A stretch of 15,976 nt of DNA from CAYLLT01 sp964591605 (GTDB taxonomy: Bacteria; Planctomycetota; Phycisphaerae; UBA1845; PWPN01): assembly GCA_964591605.1 (NCBI GenBank), contig CAZQEN010000164.1, positions 1 to 15,976 of the forward strand. The letters are read 5' to 3'. How positions within the stretch are numbered: the first letter of the stretch is position 1; the number at the start of each line of letters is the position of its first letter. The notes below the pieces were generated by a model. It saw nothing but the letters and a program-made list of their open reading frames with translations. It ran no database searches and had not been told where the DNA came from. Both the position numbers and the translations under genes were made by a program. Positions 6,369-12,735 of the stretch are shown piece by piece.

Positions 6369-7814
6369 TCACTGCTGCGCCACCAGCGACACCGCATACG
6401 CCTTCATGTAATCACGACCGATGGTCCAGAGCCGGAACGCCACCTTCTCGCCGCGCTGCACCTTCTCGAGCACCAGGCCCAGTTCGGCCAGATCGCTCGG
6501 GAAGTACTGCCCCACCTGATCAACGATCATCCCGCGCCGGAAGCCCACCTCGGCCGCCGGACTCCCCGGCACGACCCCCGTGACCATCAGGCCCGCCTTG
6601 ATCTGGTACTCGCGGGCCTCCTCCGGCGTGATCAGCCGCACGATCAGGCCGAACTTCTCGCGGAGCAGCGCCGCCCCGTCGGGGATCGGCACCGCCTGCG
6701 CAACCACCTCCTTGCGAAGCGTCTTGCCCTCGCGCCGGAGATCGAGCGCCATGCGCCCGCCCGGCTGCAGCCCCAGCACGTGGATGTAAAAATCCACGTC
6801 CTGGCTGATCTTTCTGCCGTCGACCGCAACCAGCTCGTCGCCCGGCTCGATGCCCGCCTCCGCGGCCGGCCCCCGTACCGCCGCCACCCGCAGGTCGTTG
6901 CGCCAGCCCAGCCGGATGCCCACCGCCACCCGCGTCGGCCCGTGCTCGGTCGAAAGCAGGTCGGGCAGCAGCTTTCGCAGTGCGTCCACCGGGATGGCAA
7001 AACCGATGTTCTGCGCGTCGCCGCGGATGGCCGTGTTGATCCCGATCAGCTCCCCCTTGATGTTGAGCAGCGGCCCGCCGGAGTTGCCGCGGTTGATGCT
7101 CGCGTCCGTCTGGATCAGGTGCTCGTACGTCACCCCTTCGCCCAGAGGCAGCTCGCGATCCAGCGCGCTCACGATCCCGCTCGTGACCGTGTGGCCGTAG
7201 CCCAGCGGGTTGCCGATGGCGATCACCGTCTCGCCGATCATCAGATCCTCGCTGCGCCCCAGCGGCAGCGCGGGAAACGTCCGCTCCGACCGGATCCGCA
7301 GGATGGCCAGGTCATGCTTCTCATCAATGGCCACGCGATCCGCCTCGTACTCGGTCTTGTCGGCAAAGATCACCTTCTGCTCGGCCGCCTGTTGAATGAC
7401 GTGCGCGTTCGTCACCACGTAGCCCTTCGCGTGAAGCACAAAGCCGCTCCCCAGGCTGGTGCGGGTGAAGCGCCGCGTCTGCCCGCGCCGACGGCCGTCC
7501 TGCGGACCGAAGAAGAAATCGTCGAAAATGCTGTACTCGCGCGTCGACTCGAACACCTGCGTCGCCGCGATGTTCACCACCGCGTCGCGCGTCCGCTGCA
7601 CCACGTCCGTGATCGGTGTCCGCCGCGCCTCCTGCGCCGGCGTCAGCCCGCTCTGCCCCCGCGCGGCAGGCGAGAGTGCCGTAGCAAGCACAAGCACGAC
7701 CAATCGAGCCCGAAGCGCCAGCGAGGGGTTCAGGCCGCGTGCGCGCCCAACGTGCAAAACCGTTGCTCGCGCTTCGGGCTCCATAAGGAGGGCGGTCAAT
7801 CTCAAATGTGCCAT
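6369..7814 (-). CDS. HtrA/DegP-type periplasmic serine protease with two PDZ domains
   Basis: The 481-residue product is a trypsin-like HtrA protease for envelope protein quality control. With the start at 7814 the catalytic triad is His138 (VTNAHV), Asp168 (KHDLAIL) and Ser245 (RGNSGGP). PDZ1 spans about 295-370 (PAAEAGIEPGDELVAVDGR) and PDZ2 about 385-460 (GVVPGSPAAEVGFRRGM). A hydrophobic segment (LVVLVLATALSPAARG, about residues 38-53) is the export signal. The start is uncertain. The frame is open up to an ATG at 7979, but that extension is Pro/Arg-rich and lies in a tandem repeat, so it is rejected. ATG 7814 has a weak GGGAT upstream; ATG 7784 has no ribosome binding site. The residues before the hydrophobic core are encoded by a palindromic repeat. 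No regulator or partner gene adjoins. Confidence 0.93.
   Translation of the reverse strand: MAHLRLTALLMEPEARATVLHVGRARGLNPSLALRARLVVLVLATALSPAARGQSGLTPAQEARRTPITDVVQRTRDAVVNIAATQVFESTREYSIFDDFFFGPQDGRRRGQTRRFTRTSLGSGFVLHAKGYVVTNAHVIQQAAEQKVIFADKTEYEADRVAIDEKHDLAILRIRSERTFPALPLGRSEDLMIGETVIAIGNPLGYGHTVTSGIVSALDRELPLGEGVTYEHLIQTDASINRGNSGGPLLNIKGELIGINTAIRGDAQNIGFAIPVDALRKLLPDLLSTEHGPTRVAVGIRLGWRNDLRVAAVRGPAAEAGIEPGDELVAVDGRKISQDVDFYIHVLGLQPGGRMALDLRREGKTLRKEVVAQAVPIPDGAALLREKFGLIVRLITPEEAREYQIKAGLMVTGVVPGSPAAEVGFRRGMIVDQVGQYFPSDLAELGLVLEKVQRGEKVAFRLWTIGRDYMKAYAVSLVAQQ
7707..7780. repeat. Inverted repeat inside the htrA signal-peptide region
   Basis: AGCCCGAAGCGC (7707-7718) and GCGCTTCGGGCT (7769-7780) are perfect 12-base inverted copies, continuing to 15 of 16 (AGC after one mismatch), around a spacer of about 50 bases. 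On the htrA strand they encode EPEARAT and PSLALRAR. I recall such sequence as a repeat in planctomycete intergenic DNA. Confidence 0.6.
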
Positions 7815-7887
7815 TGCCGTATCCCGCTCAACCTGTTGCCTCACGATGCTCTCCGTTCCTGCGGCGTCCTTCACACGGGGGGCGGGC

Positions 7888-7957
7888 GTCTCTCCTGGGA
7901 CCTCTCGCCTGGGGCCTCTCGCCTGGGGGGTCCCGCCTGGGGGGTCCCGCCTGGGGG
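7888..7957. repeat. 14-base tandem repeat, five units
   Basis: Units at 7902-7915, 7916-7929, 7930-7943 and 7944-7957 follow the pattern (c/g)TC(T/C)CGCCTGGGG(c/g). The unit at 7888-7901 (gtctctcctgggac) is a degenerate fifth. The last two units are identical. A hairpin GGGCGGG-cgt-CCCGCCC (7956-7972) directly follows. The array lies upstream of htrA's start and downstream of the M42 gene. Confidence 0.75.
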
Positions 7958-7986
7958 GCGGGCGTCCCGCCCGCCGCATCCGGGGG

Positions 7987-8032
7987 ACCGTGCCACTGGC
8001 TCGCGCCGCTGTCTTCTCACCGTGCCACTGGC
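7987..8032. repeat. Pair of 14-base direct repeats
   Basis: ACCGTGCCACTGGC occurs at 7987-8000 and again at 8019-8032, 32 bases apart. With the tandem array and the hairpins around it, it fills the 244-base gap between htrA and the M42 gene; no gene was seen there. Confidence 0.65.
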
Positions 8033-8058
8033 CCGGGGCTGGATTGTCAAGGCTGGCA

Positions 8059-9318
8059 TCAGCATCCTTCCTTCCCGCCCGGGCGGGCAGGATGCCCGCC
8101 CCCTGGCGCAGCAGCCGGCGCGAGCCGCACCCGCTCCACGGTTTCCTCTAGCACCGGCGTCCACCTGGCATATAGACCATCCAGCAGCCCCGTCAGTTGG
8201 CCGTGGCCCGGCTCATATGTCTCATTCGCAATCGCCAGCTCCACGAACCACTCCACCAGGCCGTTCCAGTCGTTCAAATCGACGTATTCCGCCCCGATCC
8301 GCCCGCGCCGCCGGTCCATATTGTGATAGTTCCCCAGCGCGATGCACAGCCCGGCGGCCTGGTACCCATAACCCAGGAACGCCGACGCCTCGCACGTCCC
8401 GCCGTCCATCAGCTTGCGTTGGAACCGGAACCGCCGGCTCCTCGCGGCCAGCGTCTCGCCCACCCGCCGGCAGAACGCGGTCAGCTCCGGCGTAAAAATG
8501 CTCGTCGCGTCCCCCACGCGCAGGATCGGCCCGTCGCCCATCCGCCCGCCCGCCAGCTCCGAACTGCACTCGACCGAGATCATGCGGGCCGTTCGCGGGA
8601 TCAGCCCGTCGCGGCACGCCGCCATCGCCCCGGCGAAGCCCACCTCCTCAGCCCGGCTCAGCATCGCGATCACATCCACCGGCTCCTCGCGCTCCGCCAG
8701 CACGTCCAGCGCCGCCAGCACCGCCGCCACGCCCGCCACGTCGTCGCACCCGCGGGCATGGAGCCGCGTCTCCCGAATCACCGGATCGGGGAAGTCCCAC
8801 ATCCCGATCGCCCCGCCCGGCACGTCCGAGCCCACCGACGCCTCCGCCCACTGCACCCGCCGGCGCCCCCGATCATCCTCGCCCGCCTTCATCCGCTCGA
8901 TCCGCCCCCGCACCCACTTCCCCCCTGCATGGAACCGGACCTTCGTCCCCGGGAAATACTCCGGTGCCACCCCGCCCCGCCAGATCGCCCGCACCACCCC
9001 GTGCCGAACCATTCTCTCCGCCTCAAATCCCGGATGATCCATATGCGCCGCCAGCACCAGCGGAACCCCGCCGGTAGGGTGTGGCACCGGCGTCTCGCCG
9101 GTGCGTGGCACGGGCATCCTGCCCATGGCCTGTCGCACCGACGCCTCCCTCGCGCGCCTCAGCCGGATCTGCAGATTCCCAAAACGGTCCTGTGAGAGGA
9201 GCAACCCCGGCCGTTTCGCTGCCCACTCCGCGATGTATCGGATCACATGCTGCTCGTTGAAAGGCGACGTCGGCAGCGTCAGCAGGTCAACCAGAAGCTG
9301 GCGATGAGCGGTTTTCAT
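8059..9318 (-). CDS. M42/M28-like metallopeptidase (FrvX-type aminopeptidase)
   Basis: The 419-residue protein has the metal-site layout of the cocatalytic zinc aminopeptidases of clan MH. These are AAHMDH (His92, Asp94), the bridging Asp in GCDDVAG (192/193), the EE pair in RAEEVGF (224-225, catalytic and ligand), Glu250 in SVECS and His332 in GNYHNMD. It should be a cytosolic peptidase trimming N-terminal residues; the substrate is unknown. The chosen ATG at 9318 begins MKTAHRQLL; an ATG at 9339 is seven codons upstream, and neither has a strong Shine-Dalgarno. Two oddities are repeat-derived. About 25 residues (near 60-84, containing MGRMPVPRTGETPVPHP) separate the N-terminal strand NLQIRL from PLVLAAHMDH, where relatives have about ten. 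The C-terminal tail (PGGGHPARPGGKEGC) is coded by another repeat. Confidence 0.9.
   Translation of the reverse strand: MKTAHRQLLVDLLTLPTSPFNEQHVIRYIAEWAAKRPGLLLSQDRFGNLQIRLRRAREASVRQAMGRMPVPRTGETPVPHPTGGVPLVLAAHMDHPGFEAERMVRHGVVRAIWRGGVAPEYFPGTKVRFHAGGKWVRGRIERMKAGEDDRGRRRVQWAEASVGSDVPGGAIGMWDFPDPVIRETRLHARGCDDVAGVAAVLAALDVLAEREEPVDVIAMLSRAEEVGFAGAMAACRDGLIPRTARMISVECSSELAGGRMGDGPILRVGDATSIFTPELTAFCRRVGETLAARSRRFRFQRKLMDGGTCEASAFLGYGYQAAGLCIALGNYHNMDRRRGRIGAEYVDLNDWNGLVEWFVELAIANETYEPGHGQLTGLLDGLYARWTPVLEETVERVRLAPAAAPGGGHPARPGGKEGC
8074..8101. repeat. Palindrome and hairpin at the end of the M42 gene
   Basis: CCCGCCCGGGCGGG (8074-8087) is a perfect palindrome. It overlaps GGGCGGGCA-gga-TGCCCGCCC (8081-8101), a perfect 9-bp hairpin with a 3-base loop. 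The sequence encodes the last residues of the M42 peptidase on the minus strand, and runs up to 15 bases before its stop. Confidence 0.75.
9084..9124. repeat. Two 3-base-loop hairpins in frame inside the M42 gene
   Basis: GCACCGGCG-tct-CGCCGGTGC (9084-9104) is a perfect 9-bp hairpin, and GGGCA-tcc-TGCCC (9112-9124) a second 5-bp one. The surrounding segment, about 9070-9130, is open in the peptidase frame. This wording (ACCGGCGTCTCGCCGGT and CGGGCATCCTGCCC) is a repeat type I recall from planctomycete intergenic DNA. Confidence 0.75.
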
Positions 9319-9349
9319 CCATGAACGATAGGCCCTCATCGATCACCGT

Positions 9350-9371
9350 TCAACGGCTCCCCCGCCGTTGA
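9350..9371. promoter_or_regulatory. 8-bp dyad between the divergent M42 and CAAX-protease genes
   Basis: TCAACGGC (9350-9357) and GCCGTTGA (9364-9371) are perfect inverted copies with a 6-base spacer. The position between two divergent genes suits an operator, but a structural hairpin without function is equally possible. Confidence 0.35.
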
Positions 9372-9379
9372 GCCGCCAT

Positions 9380-9409
9380 TTGGAAATCAACGCTCTTTAC
9401 GGGTACCAT
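9380..9409 (+). promoter_or_regulatory. Candidate promoter for the CAAX-protease-related gene
   Basis: TTGGAA (9380-9385), an 18-base spacer and TACCAT (9404-9409) match sigma-70 boxes at 4 of 6 positions each. The implied transcript start near 9416 is compatible with the TTG start at 9476 and not with the upstream in-frame TTG at 9368. Confidence 0.3.
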
Positions 9410-9475
9410 CCCCGCGCAGCCTGGAAAACGCCGTTGGGAAAGCGGCCCTTGTCAGCGCTGCCGGGAGGACATGGT

Positions 9476-10357
9476 TTGCCCACAAGCCCCGAGCCGGATC
9501 TCGCCAGGACCTCCGCCCACGCGCGCTTCCTGGCCTGGGCCGACCGGCTCGCCCGGCAACGCCCCGACGTGCCCTACATGGCGCCGTTCATGGCGTTTCT
9601 CCTGCTCCTGACGCTCAACGACGTCTTCCCTTACCCCCTGCGGCCCCTGGCCATCGCCCTGCGCGGGATCATCCCGGCGTACCTGTTCTGGGTCTTCCGC
9701 CGCCATTACCCACCCCTCGGCCGGCCGCACTGGATCATCGCCATCGTCGCCGGCGTGCTCGTCGCCCTGGGCTGGGTCTACGGCCAGCACTTCTTCAACA
9801 CCATCCACGTCGGCGATCGCAGCCTCGGCGGGCGCCTCTTCCTCTTCCCCGGCCAGCCCCACCCGCACGACCCGCGCCTCGGCCCTGACTGGCAGACCGC
9901 TGCCTCGATCTCCGCTCTCTCCTGGTGGTCGCAGGCATCACTGCGCATCCTCGTCGCCAGCCTGACCGTCCCCATCGTCGAGGAGATCTTCTGGCGGGCA
10001 TTCCTGCTCCGCGTGTTTGTCGCAGACTGGACCCGCGTCCGGCTCGAACTCCGCCGGCGGCGCATCCGCGAGGCATTCGCCGCGCTCTTCAACTGGGACC
10101 GCTTCTACGAGCTGCCCCTGGGCAAGTTCACCGGGTTCGGCCTCATCGGCACGTCGCTGCTTTCCATCTTCCAGCACCCCGACAACTGGGCCGTGAGCAT
10201 CCTCTGCTGGCTCGTCTACAACGGACTCATGTACTGGAAGAAGAGCATTCTGCTGATGATGCTCACTCACGGCATCACCAACCTGGTGCTCTACTCATGG
10301 GTCGTCTGGGGCGGCCTGACCAGTGCGAATCCCGACTGGTACTGGCTCTTCTGGTGA
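9476..10357 (+). CDS. CAAX-protease-related intramembrane protein (CPBP family, exosortase-associated type)
   Basis: The 293-residue membrane protein carries the three CPBP/Abi protease motifs: EEIFWR (Glu169, Glu170, Arg174), a His in SIFQH (234) and HGITN (His265, Asn269). Hydrophobic segments precede and separate them. The order, the WR after EEIF and the C-terminal WYWLFW resemble the CAAX prenyl protease-related group (TIGR03008) linked to exosortase protein sorting; no exosortase lies here. The start is a TTG with GGGAGG (9463-9468) seven bases upstream. The frame is open from a TTG at 9368, but that has no ribosome binding site. An ATG at 9471 is out of frame. The next gene begins about 10 bases downstream, so the two are probably cotranscribed. 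The substrate is unknown. Confidence 0.85.
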   Translation: MPTSPEPDLARTSAHARFLAWADRLARQRPDVPYMAPFMAFLLLLTLNDVFPYPLRPLAIALRGIIPAYLFWVFRRHYPPLGRPHWIIAIVAGVLVALGWVYGQHFFNTIHVGDRSLGGRLFLFPGQPHPHDPRLGPDWQTAASISALSWWSQASLRILVASLTVPIVEEIFWRAFLLRVFVADWTRVRLELRRRRIREAFAALFNWDRFYELPLGKFTGFGLIGTSLLSIFQHPDNWAVSILCWLVYNGLMYWKKSILLMMLTHGITNLVLYSWVVWGGLTSANPDWYWLFW

Positions 10358-10367
10358 CCGGGCAGAT

Positions 10368-11759
10368 ATGATTCCCGTGATGCACGATTTCAGATCTCAA
10401 ATCTCAAATCTCAAATCCCGGATTTCAGATTCCAGATCTCCCCTCCGCACCGCCGCCGCCCGAAGAATGGCCGCCCTCTCGCTGTTCATCCTCGCTTCGA
10501 TCGTCTGGGCGGGCGACTCCGCGCCATCGACGTCCACCGCCCCCGCGGCGGCATCCACGGATGACGTCCGCCGCGCCGTCCGCGACCTCAACCATCCCGC
10601 CGTCTCCCGCCGCCGCGCCGCCATCCGTCAGCTCGCCGAATGGGGACCCCAGGTCTTCCCCGAGCTGCGACGCGCCGCCAGAGAACGCAACCTCGAAGGC
10701 GCCCTCTCCGCCCTCGACCTGCTCGAAGAACTCGAGGCGGCCATCTTTCTGGGCGCCCGCGTCCGCCTCAGCCTCAGCCAGACCGACATCGCCTGGAACG
10801 AGCCGCTCACGCTCACCGTGACCGCCGCCAACCCCACCTCCGGCCCGCTCAGAGTTCCATGGTCTGCCCCGGCCACCCGGCCCGCCTCGGCCCCCGCCCT
10901 CGCCGACGCCGACCAGGTCGCCGCCATGATGGATGCCGCCGATTTCCTCACCGTGACCGGGCCTAACGGGAAACCGGTCCACTTGCGCGTCGAGCCCATC
11001 GAGCGCGACCCCGCGGTCTACGCGGCCGTGGATCAGCGCGCCCGGGCCAACCCGCCCTCGCATCAGATCGAGCCGGGTCAGGAGGCACGCCTGACCATTC
11101 CGCTCTTCAACCGCGGCTGGGCGCGATTCCCGATGCTCCGGAAGGGAACGTATCGAATCGAATTCAGCTATCAGCCCACCTGGAAGGACGAATCCTGGAC
11201 CCGGGACGGCTTCGGGCAGGTGACGGCCGCCCCCCTCAGCGTGACCGTCACGCAGGCGGCGCCCGACGTTCTCCTGCGCACCGATGGCCCCCTCGAGCTG
11301 CGTCTCGAACGAAACGGCCAGTCGATGCAGGCCGTGTTGATCAGCCGTTGGGACGTACCGCTCTGGGTGAACCTCAACCTCGGCGGCTCACCCGCCTCCC
11401 ATGCCCGCCTCGACTGGCATCTGGTTCCCCTGCGTCAGGACGATGCCGAGTCCATCGAGCTGCCCGCCAGCACCACCCCGCCCGAATTCACACTCGAGCA
11501 GGTCCGACGCATCGACCCGGGCGATCGGCTCGTCGCTGGCTCGATCCTCATCAGTGACATCCGCAACCGCTGGAAGGAAGTGTCAGCCGAGCGACCCGGC
11601 CCCTGCGCCCTCCAGGCCCGCTATGTGCAGCTCACCACCACCGCGCAGCTCCGCGACGAACTCGCCAGACTCGGCAAGCCCCACGACGTCCCCACCCACC
11701 TCTTCACCGGCGCCGCCATCAGCGAAGAACTCGAAACCGCCGGACTCCTCAAAGACTGA
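10368..11759 (+). CDS. Secreted HEAT-like / Ig-like protein of unknown function
   Basis: With the ATG at 10368 the product has 463 residues. A hydrophobic stretch (MAALSLFILASIVWAG, residues about 34-49) after RTAAARR is a signal peptide, so the mature protein is exported. Next comes a HEAT-like helical region (AVRDLNHPAVSRRRAAIRQL to LDLLEELE, about 65-125). Then follows a beta-rich domain beginning RVRLSLSQTDIAWNEPLTLTVTAANP, like bacterial Ig-type or BsuPI-like domains. A further beta region (about 300-390) contains LLRTDGPLELRLERNG and WVNLNLGG. No catalytic motif is visible. The start is uncertain. GTG 10323 overlaps the upstream gene, and ATG 10467 would remove the basic n-region. The n-region at 10368 is coded by a heptamer repeat array. 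Close spacing suggests cotranscription with the membrane protease gene. Confidence 0.72.
   Translation: MIPVMHDFRSQISNLKSRISDSRSPLRTAAARRMAALSLFILASIVWAGDSAPSTSTAPAAASTDDVRRAVRDLNHPAVSRRRAAIRQLAEWGPQVFPELRRAARERNLEGALSALDLLEELEAAIFLGARVRLSLSQTDIAWNEPLTLTVTAANPTSGPLRVPWSAPATRPASAPALADADQVAAMMDAADFLTVTGPNGKPVHLRVEPIERDPAVYAAVDQRARANPPSHQIEPGQEARLTIPLFNRGWARFPMLRKGTYRIEFSYQPTWKDESWTRDGFGQVTAAPLSVTVTQAAPDVLLRTDGPLELRLERNGQSMQAVLISRWDVPLWVNLNLGGSPASHARLDWHLVPLRQDDAESIELPASTTPPEFTLEQVRRIDPGDRLVAGSILISDIRNRWKEVSAERPGPCALQARYVQLTTTAQLRDELARLGKPHDVPTHLFTGAAISEELETAGLLKD
10387..10442. repeat. Heptamer array, eight units, at the 5' end of the 10368 gene
   Basis: Eight consecutive 7-base units run from 10387: ATTTCAG, ATCTCAA three times, ATCCCGG, ATTTCAG, ATTCCAG and ATCTCCC. 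In the gene's frame they code a heptad-like peptide (SQISNLK, SRISDSR). The same unit family occurs at 6288-6308. Confidence 0.85.
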
Positions 11760-11880
11760 GGGCACGCATATGGCTCCCGCCGGGGGTTCTGGCGTCCGCA
11801 GCCGGAAAACCTTGTCCGCCTGACGGCCGGCAACATGGGCAACGCCTCAGCAGGCTGGCGCGCTGCCCGGTTCACGTGAG

Positions 11881-12669
11881 TCAGCGTTTGCCCGCTTCCT
11901 TGAGGATGGATTCGGCCCAGGCGACTTCGTCCTGCTGCAGCGGCGGGATGCACGGCCGGGCATAGTCAATGTCGTCGTAGCGGCCGTCGCGGTAGGCGGC
12001 GTCCACCAGCGGCTGGAGGTCCAGAACGATGTCCGGGTCGCCGCGTCGCAGCGGGATCCGGATAGCCGGCAGCCGCTCCGAGAGCGGTATCCGGTAGATC
12101 TCATACTGATCGAAGCCAAAGCCGCGGAAGACGCACGCGAGATACGTCGTCTGGTGATCTCTCGGCAGGTTGCTGGGAGGATAAACGGTCTGACGGTCGC
12201 CAGCCCGGGTCAGGTCAACCTCGACAAGGTTGATGTCGGCGGCCAGGACTTCCTGCTGCTTCTGGCGGTACTTGCGCTGCCCGTCACCCGGGAGTTTGTT
12301 GGACGGTGAAAGGAATTCGATGACCGTCACGAGCCGGCCGCCGGAGGAGACATCGATGATCTGCACGAACGTCTGCCGGACCTCCTCGCTCTCACGGCGG
12401 ATCACCAGCGGCTCGGCCAGAGCCACACCCTCAACGGCGACGGCGACGGCCTGACCCGGCAAACCGTGTTCGAAAACGCGCACGTCCAGATAAATCGAGC
12501 GCACCGGGTCGAAGTCCTCCTCCACAACGAGCCGTTCACCAACGCGCGCGCGCAACGGCCCGGTCAACTGCAATTGAATTGCGTTGCGGGCACCCGTCAC
12601 CAGACTCTGGTGCACATCTGGCCAGTGCATCTCCAAATACGGATCCATGCCAGGAAATGGACTGCTCAT
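11881..12669 (-). CDS. DUF4058 family protein
   Basis: The 262-residue protein begins MSSPFPGMDPYLE, the hallmark of DUF4058 (PF13267), common in cyanobacteria and planctomycetes and of unknown function. The other family block is VIEFLSPSNKLPGDGQRKYRQKQQE (117-140) followed by NLVEVDLTRAGD (147-158). The Glu118, ExD and Lys spacing is reminiscent of PD-(D/E)XK nuclease-like folds, but that is only an impression. GGAGT lies six bases before the ATG. A TATAAT box at 12700-12705 suggests its own transcript. No signal peptide or membrane segment is present. Confidence 0.9.
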   Translation of the reverse strand: MSSPFPGMDPYLEMHWPDVHQSLVTGARNAIQLQLTGPLRARVGERLVVEEDFDPVRSIYLDVRVFEHGLPGQAVAVAVEGVALAEPLVIRRESEEVRQTFVQIIDVSSGGRLVTVIEFLSPSNKLPGDGQRKYRQKQQEVLAADINLVEVDLTRAGDRQTVYPPSNLPRDHQTTYLACVFRGFGFDQYEIYRIPLSERLPAIRIPLRRGDPDIVLDLQPLVDAAYRDGRYDDIDYARPCIPPLQQDEVAWAESILKEAGKR

Positions 12670-12699
12670 AGCCGACTCCTGCAGTATGCTGCCGCAGGT

Positions 12700-12705
12700 A
12701 TTATA
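12700..12705 (-). promoter_or_regulatory. Consensus -10 box TATAAT for the DUF4058 gene
   Basis: The minus strand reads TATAAT at 12705-12700, a perfect -10 box in a GC-rich background. The -35 region 17 bases upstream (CGGTCA) matches at only 3 of 6. Transcription would start near 12693, giving a leader of about 24 bases that includes the Shine-Dalgarno. It lies just downstream of the trkH stop. Confidence 0.5.
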
Positions 12706-12735
12706 CGCGATGCCCCCGCACGTGACCGCGATTTG

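Noticed and set aside
7888..7957. Tandem array considered as a CRISPR array
   Set aside because: The units are 14 bases and directly adjacent with no spacers, and no cas gene is present.
7815..7979. N-terminal extension of HtrA to an ATG at 7979
   Set aside because: The extension is coded largely by the 14-base tandem repeat region and has the Arg/Pro/Gly bias of non-coding GC-rich DNA; it would bury the export signal.
6780..8495. A 571-codon plus-strand open frame antisense to htrA and M42
   Set aside because: It is Arg/His/Pro-rich, crosses the repeat island and lies opposite two clear genes; it is a compositional shadow.
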